From Candidatus Poseidoniaceae archaeon (GTDB lineage Archaea > Thermoplasmatota > Poseidoniia > Poseidoniales > Poseidoniaceae), in contig JALRLN010000090.1 of NCBI GenBank assembly GCA_023254445.1, positions 1 to 5,768 on the forward strand: a DNA stretch of 5,768 nucleotides, in the 5' to 3' direction. The position numbers and the translations under genes are program-made. Positions within the stretch are counted from its first letter, which is position 1; each line of letters begins with the position of its first letter. This document shows, piece by piece, positions 1-4,298 of this stretch. The notes under the pieces are model-generated. The model saw nothing but the letters and a program-made list of their open reading frames with translations. It did no database searches and was not told the DNA's origin.

Positions 1-827
1 CGCCCCCCCTCGAGGTGGATGTAGCAGCCCGTGGCCCCCTCCACGTTCACGTCTGCGAGCGGGGCTGAAGCAGCGGAGGCGATCAGCCCATGGACGTCGT
101 CCGAGGGGCCGCTCCCGACAAGCAGCGTGGCGGCGCCCCCGTCCTTGAGGATGGACCTGAGATCCATCAGGTCGAGGTTGATCAGGCTCATGCGCAGCAA
201 GGAATGGACCAAACCGTCGACAAGGTCCTCAATCCACTCCGAACCCATCGACCAGTCTTCGCCGCGCTCCCTGGCCCTGTGGGCAAGGCGAGGGAGCGAC
301 ACACGCACGGTCACATCGGCGCAGCGTTCCAGCGCCGCAAGACCGGCGCGTGCGATGGAGGCGCGGTGCGGCTGATCCTCCTCAAAGGGCATCGAGGCGA
401 TGGCGATGACAATCGAGCCAGCCCTGCGGGCCTGCCGTGCAAGTTCGGCGGCCGCACCGCTCCCGGCCCCGCCTCCAAGGCCGGCGAGCAGGACCACAAG
501 TTCTGCGTCCCTCAGGATCGGGGCCGCCATTTGATCGATGGTGCGCATGCGCTGCTCCGCGAGGGCGGGGAGGGCGGCGCAGCCCTCCGCCTCCATGGCG
601 TTGCCGAGGCGCAACACGTGACCCTCCGCCCCGATCCGCAAGGAGCGATCGTCGGCGTCCACGACCAGCAACCGTGTCGTCGGGCAACGGAGGTGCGTGG
701 AGCGGGCCCACGCGCAACCCAAACCGCCGACACCGGCGATGAGGATCTGTTGCCCGTCCATACACGCAGGGAGGTCGACGGGTCCATCAAGTTGAGCCAG
801 CCCTTCGGACGGGGATGGACACCGCAT
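1..827 (-). CDS. Divergent FtsZ/tubulin-family GTPase, C-terminus off the left edge
   Basis: The minus frame is open from an ATG at 827 to the window edge (275 residues visible). It reads as a tubulin-superfamily GTPase of the FtsZ branch. The N-terminal strand ILIAGVGGLG (glycines from residue 32) matches the T1 loop, and LVVDADD matches the FtsZ INTD segment. GLGGGAGSGAA (116-126) is the tubulin signature loop. NLDLMD (217-222) is the T7 loop NxDxxD, whose aspartates act on the neighbouring subunit's GTP in FtsZ. After it, a stretch ending near GATGCYIHLEGG parallels the start of the FtsZ C-terminal domain. FtsZ forms cytoskeletal filaments, classically the division ring. Oddities: Asn is lost from T1, the GAGANP-like T3 loop is absent, and Thr is replaced by Ala in the signature loop, so this may be a paralogue and not the main division FtsZ. 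Start: 827 lies 25 nt after the TPR gene; the ATG at 761 would trim 22 residues but has no visible Shine-Dalgarno. Family call strong, role uncertain. Confidence 0.87.
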   Translation of the reverse strand, partial: MRCPSPSEGLAQLDGPVDLPACMDGQQILIAGVGGLGCAWARSTHLRCPTTRLLVVDADDRSLRIGAEGHVLRLGNAMEAEGCAALPALAEQRMRTIDQMAAPILRDAELVVLLAGLGGGAGSGAAAELARQARRAGSIVIAIASMPFEEDQPHRASIARAGLAALERCADVTVRVSLPRLAHRARERGEDWSMGSEWIEDLVDGLVHSLLRMSLINLDLMDLRSILKDGGAATLLVGSGPSDDVHGLIASAASAPLADVNVEGATGCYIHLEGG

Positions 828-852
828 TCCAGCCCTGCGTGGTGTTCGGGCC

Positions 853-1152
853 TCATTCGATGTACCGCAGGTAGCGACGCCGTGCATCACGGGCCCACGC
901 GTTATCGGGCTCCAGCAGCAGCACCTTGTCGTACCAGGCAACCGCGTTTTCAAATTCCGAAAGGTAGCGTCCGTAGAGGTGACCGAGGTTGGCCATCACA
1001 GGAATGCATTCTTCGTCGTGTTCAAGCATCCCAAGCAACAAGGCTTCTGCCTTCCCCAATTCGCCACGGAGCATCAGTTCCTCCGCCTCATCGAGTTGCC
1101 GAAGTTGCTCATCGCTGAGGGCGTAGACGTTGTCGAAGGCATGGTCCGACAT
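853..1152 (-). CDS. Small TPR-repeat protein
   Basis: This 99-residue, acidic, probably cytoplasmic protein has no signal peptide or membrane segment. Residues 51-84 fit a tetratricopeptide repeat: N-L-G-x-x-Y in helix A, then A-x-x-W-Y-D-K-x-L-x-L-E-P-D-N closing helix B, with about two extra residues at the turn (YLSEF). Residues 17-50 look like a weaker preceding repeat (AEELMLRGELGKAEALL). TPR units form helical hairpins that mediate protein-protein contacts and have no catalytic role of their own. A GAGG sequence 7 nt before the ATG supports the start. It is the first gene of the leftward cluster and sits 25 nt upstream of the FtsZ-family gene in the same direction, so the two are probably co-transcribed; it could be a partner or regulator of that GTPase. 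That link rests only on adjacency. The TPR call is fairly secure, the function unknown. Confidence 0.82.
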   Translation of the reverse strand: MSDHAFDNVYALSDEQLRQLDEAEELMLRGELGKAEALLLGMLEHDEECIPVMANLGHLYGRYLSEFENAVAWYDKVLLLEPDNAWARDARRRYLRYIE

Positions 1153-1189
1153 GCCGACGCCTCAGCGTGGCGTGTGATGAACGTTCGCA

Positions 1190-1198
1190 CAGAAAATT
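1190..1198 (-). promoter_or_regulatory. Candidate archaeal TATA element for the leftward TPR-FtsZ cluster
   Basis: Read on the minus strand this is CAATTTTC-like, an AT-rich patch in a GC-rich region. Its centre near 1195 would place a transcript start near 1170, giving a leader of about 17 nt that holds the GAGG Shine-Dalgarno (1160-1163) before the ATG at 1152. The match to an archaeal TATA box is weak; the geometry is the main support. Confidence 0.3.
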
Positions 1199-1199
1199 G

Positions 1200-1211
1200 C
1201 GATTACAATCG
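1200..1211. promoter_or_regulatory. Short inverted repeat in the divergent intergenic region
   Basis: CGATT-AC-AATCG has two perfect 5-nt arms with a 2-nt spacer. It lies in the 142 bp region between the divergent clusters, just upstream of the putative leftward TATA patch and about 40 nt upstream of the rightward one. The position suits a dimeric repressor or activator operator, but an arm this short can occur by chance. Confidence 0.22.
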
Positions 1212-1247
1212 AGGGACTGCGCCACTGCCAAGGGCCATGCAGCAGAC

Positions 1248-1259
1248 AATGTTTAAGGG
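1248..1259 (+). promoter_or_regulatory. Candidate BRE/TATA promoter of the bc-complex operon
   Basis: CAATGTTTAAGG contains a TTTAA core preceded by a purine-rich stretch (AGCAGACAA) that could act as a BRE. Archaeal transcription starts about 25 nt beyond the TATA centre, which predicts a start near 1279 and a leader of about 16 nt containing the Shine-Dalgarno at 1286-1292. No bacterial -35/-10 pair is obvious here. Confidence 0.4.
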
Positions 1260-1285
1260 TCCCATCCAAGTCGCAAAGAGCGTAG

Positions 1286-1292
1286 GGTGAGG
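1286..1292 (+). promoter_or_regulatory. Shine-Dalgarno GGTGAGG of the first operon gene
   Basis: GGTGAGG lies 2 nt before the ATG at 1295; its GGTGA part is complementary to the CACCUCC end of archaeal 16S rRNA. It supports the 1295 start. The spacing is shorter than for the downstream genes. Confidence 0.5.
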
Positions 1293-1294
1293 CC

Positions 1295-2110
1295 ATGCTC
1301 AAGCGCACCTCCGGACCCCGTCTCGCCCTCGCCCTCCTGCTGCTCACAGCCCTGCTGCTCCCCGGCATGGCGACGTCCTACCACACCGGCATCGGCGGGG
1401 AACAAAGCAACGCTGGGGAAACCATCGAGGACGTTGCGAAAGAGGGGTGCCTCTGCCACAACGCCGCGCCGGACAACACCGTTCAGGTCATCCTCGACCA
1501 CGTGCCTTACGCATGGGAGGCCGACACCGTCTACGAGATGAGGCTGCAACTCATCGGCGGACCGGACGTGGGCGGCGTGTGGAGCGGCGGGTTCTCGATG
1601 CGCGTCAGCCTCGGCACCCTTGGAGGTGACAACGTCCAGAACTGGCAGGGCGACACGGGCACCCTGACGCAAATCGAAGCCTCGGCCAACACGCCGGACC
1701 GAAGTTGGACCATCACGTGGACGTCCCCCGCCGCCGGCAGCGGCCCCGTCGAGTTCTGGATCACGGGGAACAGCGTGAACGGCGACGCCGTCCCGGGTGC
1801 CGACGACCGTTGGAACCAACTGACGGTCGCCCTGCAGGAATCAACGGGTGCCGAACCGAGCGGTACACGGACCCTGTTCGCAGGCAACGGGAACGTCCAG
1901 GCACCCGTCGCCGAGGACCACGGAATGGACCTCGAGCACATGGGTGCTGAACTCCGTGCTCACTGGCTCGGCCTGCTTGGGTTTGGCGCTGTGCTCCTCG
2001 TCGTCGCCTTCGCTGGGCTGCTTCTCCGCTACGGATTCTCCACGTCCTACAAAGGACGCAGCAACCAACTGCGCCTGCGCTACCGGCTCAACCGTCGAGG
2101 TGACCAGTGA
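1295..2110 (+). CDS. Secreted, C-terminally anchored protein with CLCH motif (reeler/choice-of-anchor-V-like)
   Basis: The 271-residue protein opens with a Sec-type signal peptide: basic LKR, a hydrophobic run 10-22, probable cleavage after GMA (24-26). One transmembrane helix at about 225-244 precedes a basic cytoplasmic tail (245-271), so the bulk faces outside. The exported part starts with E-G-C-L-C-H (50-55) followed by a beta-rich domain. Segments resemble the extracytoplasmic domain found in bacterial 'choice-of-anchor V' and reeler-like proteins: FSMRVSL (100-106), SWTITWTSPAAGSG (137-150) and GPVEFWITGNSVNGD (150-164). By recollection, relatives carry a heme-type CxxCH at the same place; here one residue is missing (CxCH). 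As first gene of the bc operon it could be an electron carrier or accessory subunit docking to the Rieske protein. It overlaps the next gene by one base (TGATG). Coding status and topology are secure; the family assignment is moderate and the heme or metal role is inference. Confidence 0.8.
   Translation: MLKRTSGPRLALALLLLTALLLPGMATSYHTGIGGEQSNAGETIEDVAKEGCLCHNAAPDNTVQVILDHVPYAWEADTVYEMRLQLIGGPDVGGVWSGGFSMRVSLGTLGGDNVQNWQGDTGTLTQIEASANTPDRSWTITWTSPAAGSGPVEFWITGNSVNGDAVPGADDRWNQLTVALQESTGAEPSGTRTLFAGNGNVQAPVAEDHGMDLEHMGAELRAHWLGLLGFGAVLLVVAFAGLLLRYGFSTSYKGRSNQLRLRYRLNRRGDQ
2097..2103 (+). promoter_or_regulatory. Shine-Dalgarno GAGGTGA inside the end of the preceding gene
   Basis: GAGGTGA lies within the last codons of the upstream gene and 6 nt before the ATG at 2110. 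It decides the start: the adjacent GTG at 2107 would leave only 3 nt of spacing. With the TGATG stop/start overlap it indicates translational coupling. Confidence 0.6.
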
Positions 2111-2553
2111 TGGACGACGAAGTCACCCGACTCCTTCGCATGGTTGCTGACGGCACCGTGCCCATCGAAGACGCTCGAAAGGCCCTGCTTGAAGCGAGCC
2201 TGACCGAGGCGCAGCTCGACGAGGCCATCGACCGTGGCGTCTTCGCAGAAGCGGAAGTCGGGTCCATCGTGTCGGCCACCCTCGCGCCCTCGGGCGCATC
2301 CTACCTCACGGTCGGCTTCCTCCTTTGGGGGCTGTTTTGGGTGATGTACTGGTCCTTCTCGATGATGTACGGCCTCATCATGAAATGGGACCAGCAGCAA
2401 CTGTCCTTCCACCTCGCCATGACCCTTGTGACCCTCATCATGATGGGCATCGTCTACCTCAAGTTCGTGCTGCCGGACACCATCATCGTCAAGCACGCCG
2501 CGAACAAGTACATCCCGGAGCATCCGAAGGATTGGCGCGAGTACAAGTGGTGA
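2110..2553 (+). CDS. Unrecognised two-helix membrane protein in the bc operon
   Basis: I do not recognise this 147-residue family. Residues 1-50 are soluble and helical (TRLLRMVADGTVPIEDARKA, then LTEAQLDEAID), reminiscent of short helical-hairpin modules. Two transmembrane helices follow, at about 65-90 (very rich in W, Y, M and F) and 99-121, joined by a short loop, MKWDQQQ. The tail, KHAANKYIPEHPKDWREYKW, is basic and probably cytoplasmic, which puts the N-terminal module in the cytoplasm too. There are no Cys residues and no obvious redox-cofactor motif; H101 in the second helix is the only intramembrane histidine. The gene overlaps its upstream neighbour by one base and ends 4 nt before the Rieske start, so it is most simply an accessory subunit of the quinol-oxidising complex, comparable in position but not in sequence to the small subunits of b6f. 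The start is ATG 2110 (GTG 2107 possible). Confidence 0.85.
   Translation: MDDEVTRLLRMVADGTVPIEDARKALLEASLTEAQLDEAIDRGVFAEAEVGSIVSATLAPSGASYLTVGFLLWGLFWVMYWSFSMMYGLIMKWDQQQLSFHLAMTLVTLIMMGIVYLKFVLPDTIIVKHAANKYIPEHPKDWREYKW
2549..2553 (+). promoter_or_regulatory. Shine-Dalgarno GGTGA overlapping the stop codon before the Rieske gene
   Basis: GGTGA includes the upstream TGA stop (2551-2553) and sits 4 nt before the ATG at 2558, consistent with terminating ribosomes re-initiating on the Rieske gene. Confidence 0.5.
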
Positions 2554-2557
2554 GATC

Positions 2558-3406
2558 ATGGCATCCTACGACCTCAAGCCCGCCCCCTCGCCGGACGGCG
2601 ATGCTGCCTCGAACGCGACCTTCGGCTCGGTGATGAACCGACGCCAGTTCCTCCGGTACGGCTTCAACGCCACGACGGGCGTCCTTGCCGCCTCCCTTGG
2701 CGTGCTCGGCTTCGCCTCCATCCTCCTGCCGCCCGGCGGCGGCAGCGGTGGTGACCTCGCGGTGAAATTCTGGGCCAAGGGCCGTGAGGACACCGCATGG
2801 TACGGCGCCAAGCACCTTCAGTCCATGACGAAGTCCGATTTCGTCGCGGAGGCTGCTGCATCCTCCACGGGGACCTCCGGTGCATCCGGCGTCTGGAACG
2901 GCGTCCCCGTCGTGGTCATGTACGTGGACCACAGCACGAATGCTGGTTCCCCCGTCACCAACGGAAAGGCCCGGTTCCAAACCATGGAAGGGTACGACGA
3001 GACCGGGAAGTACGTCGGCCACTTTGACGACATGGCGGACGTGGACCCCCGGCTCTTCCCCAACGACGACCTGATCATGGTCTTCGGCCGCTGCACGCAC
3101 CTGTGCTGCATCCCCGGATGGCAGTTGGTGAGCAACTCCTTCACGGACGACACGTGGACGCCTGGTGGTGGGGACGATGGTGGAACCAAGCTGTTCTGCA
3201 TTTGCCATTCCTCCCGCTTCGACCCCACGGCGCTTGAGTTGAACGTCAACCGCAACCGAGCCAACGGGGCGACCTTCACCTATGCCGGCATCCGCCGTGC
3301 TGGCGGACCTGCGCCCGTTGGCCTGCCGGTCATCCCGATCCAACTCAACGGTGACACCATCGAAGGCATCACCGACTACACCGATTGGTTGACCTACTGC
3401 GATTGA
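2558..3406 (+). CDS. Rieske [2Fe-2S] protein of a cytochrome bc complex
   Basis: This 282-residue subunit takes the first electron from quinol at the Qo site and passes it to an external carrier. Box 1 is C-T-H-L-C-C (179-184) and box 2 is C-I-C-H-S-S (214-219). The cluster ligands should be C179, H181, C214 and H217, with C184 and C216 forming the stabilising disulfide. A twin-arginine motif, NRRQFLRYG (27-35), precedes one hydrophobic helix (about 37-57), as expected for a folded Fe-S protein exported by Tat and kept as a membrane anchor; the 26-residue lead before RR is long. A GGGSGGD hinge (60-66) follows the helix. Oddities: Gly to Cys at 183, Pro to Ile at 215, Phe221 where high-potential Rieske proteins have Tyr, and an acidic, glycine-rich insertion between the boxes (about residues 191-209). 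It sits between the two-helix gene and cytochrome b, with gaps of 4 and 9 nt. Identity very secure. Confidence 0.97.
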   Translation: MASYDLKPAPSPDGDAASNATFGSVMNRRQFLRYGFNATTGVLAASLGVLGFASILLPPGGGSGGDLAVKFWAKGREDTAWYGAKHLQSMTKSDFVAEAAASSTGTSGASGVWNGVPVVVMYVDHSTNAGSPVTNGKARFQTMEGYDETGKYVGHFDDMADVDPRLFPNDDLIMVFGRCTHLCCIPGWQLVSNSFTDDTWTPGGGDDGGTKLFCICHSSRFDPTALELNVNRNRANGATFTYAGIRRAGGPAPVGLPVIPIQLNGDTIEGITDYTDWLTYCD

Positions 3407-3413
3407 GGTGAGG
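3405..3413 (+). promoter_or_regulatory. Shine-Dalgarno GAGGTGAGG overlapping the Rieske stop codon
   Basis: The element begins inside the Rieske TGA stop (3404-3406). It contains GAGGTGA followed by a second GAGG and ends 2 nt before the ATG at 3416, supporting that start and coupled translation of Rieske and cytochrome b. Confidence 0.55.
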
Positions 3414-3415
3414 AC

Positions 3416-4282
3416 ATGAACACGATTTCCCTCGTCCTGTGGTTCTTCATCGCGTTTGTCGCGGTGCTCGTCGCCTTCACCCTCCGCAAGGAGGACGAAG
3501 AAATGCCGCGCCGGGAAATCCTCCGCGCGGTCGAATCCTCTGGCTCCATGGGCCTTGCCGAGCGATCTTTCCTGTGGGTCTTTTCTTGGCTTGACACGCG
3601 CTTCCGCGTTCAGGACTATTGGAACATGTCCAAGTCGGCCTACTACAACATGCACCGCCAGATGCCGCTGACCCACGCGGAGAAGTACAAGTTGCGCATC
3701 ATTTGGTACTGGTACCCCCTGTATTGCCTCGGTGGCATCTCCTTCCTCTCGTTCATCATCCTCGTCATCACCGGCACGGTGCTCGGCATTTACTACGTGC
3801 CCGGCGGCGAAGGGGACCCCTCGCCGGCGTACGCCAGCATGCAGTTCATCATGCTCGAACTGCCCTTTGGGTACATCATTCGGGCCGTGCACCACTGGAC
3901 GACCCACTTCATGGTGGCCAGCGTGTTCCTCCACATGTGCCGTGTGTACTTCACCGGCGCCTACCGCAACCCGCGTGAACTCAACTGGCTCATCGGGGTC
4001 GCGCTGATGGCGTTGACCATCGTGTTCGGCTACTCGGGCTACCTGCTCCCCTGGGACAGCCTTGCCTACGGTGCAGCGGTGATCGGCATCAACCTGGCCA
4101 ACGCGACGCCCCTTGTCGGAAAGTACGTCGCCACGCTCCTCTTCGGTGGAAGCAGCATTTCACCACGAACGGTCACCAGGATGTACTTCATCCACGTGTT
4201 CATCCTCCCCGTCATCGTGACGACGTTGATCATCATCCATCTGTTCATCGTCTGGGTCCAAGGGATCGCGGAGCCGCACTGA
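3416..4282 (+). CDS. Cytochrome b N-terminal (b6-like) subunit with predicted heme ci cysteine
   Basis: The 288-residue membrane subunit carries the two b hemes that move the second quinol electron to the Qi site. It aligns closely with chloroplast cytochrome b6: YCLGG (103-107), ASMQFIM, IRAVHHW, LHMCRVYFTGAYRNPRELNW, GYLLPWD (208-214) and TRMYFIH. Bis-His ligands are H159/H173 (14 apart) and H260/H275 (15 apart), exactly the b6 spacings. C104 occupies the place of b6 Cys35, which covalently binds heme ci near Qi. The four core helices lie at about 101-127, 157-180, 190-211 and 257-281. An additional N-terminal helix (about 4-23) and a charged linker (24-95) precede them; b6 has only a short amphipathic leader. 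It ends in IAEPH after the fourth helix, so cytochrome b is split as in b6f and the C-terminal half is the next gene. Identity very secure; heme ci is a prediction. Confidence 0.97.
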   Translation: MNTISLVLWFFIAFVAVLVAFTLRKEDEEMPRREILRAVESSGSMGLAERSFLWVFSWLDTRFRVQDYWNMSKSAYYNMHRQMPLTHAEKYKLRIIWYWYPLYCLGGISFLSFIILVITGTVLGIYYVPGGEGDPSPAYASMQFIMLELPFGYIIRAVHHWTTHFMVASVFLHMCRVYFTGAYRNPRELNWLIGVALMALTIVFGYSGYLLPWDSLAYGAAVIGINLANATPLVGKYVATLLFGGSSISPRTVTRMYFIHVFILPVIVTTLIIIHLFIVWVQGIAEPH

Positions 4283-4286
4283 TATT

Positions 4287-4292
4287 GGAGGG
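4287..4292 (+). promoter_or_regulatory. Shine-Dalgarno GGAGGG of the subunit IV-like gene
   Basis: GGAGGG in the 16 nt gap after the cytochrome b stop, 6 nt before the ATG at 4299, fixes the start of the last gene. Unlike the other junctions it does not overlap a stop codon. Confidence 0.6.
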
Positions 4293-4298
4293 ACCATC

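Noticed and set aside
90..1118. Long plus-strand open frame opposite the FtsZ-like and TPR genes
   Set aside because: Translation is rich in R, H, G and P with no domain pattern and spans two genes plus their gap; it is an antisense shadow of GC-rich coding sequence.
1153..1294. tRNA, small RNA or terminator in the intergenic region
   Set aside because: No cloverleaf, GC stem plus T-run or other RNA-like fold is visible; the space is accounted for by two short promoters.
1448..1459. CLCH as a Rieske box 2 (compare CICH in the real Rieske protein)
   Set aside because: The protein has no CxHxxC box 1 and no other Cys, so it cannot hold a Rieske cluster.
3197..3208. CICH in the Rieske protein as a heme site
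   Set aside because: It pairs with CTHLCC at the correct distance and is followed by SSRFD, the normal context of Rieske box 2.
2489..3934. 481-residue minus-strand open frame
   Set aside because: It lies opposite the Rieske and cytochrome b genes, whose motifs are unmistakable. The product is low-complexity H/V/G/D-rich and has no ribosome-binding site.
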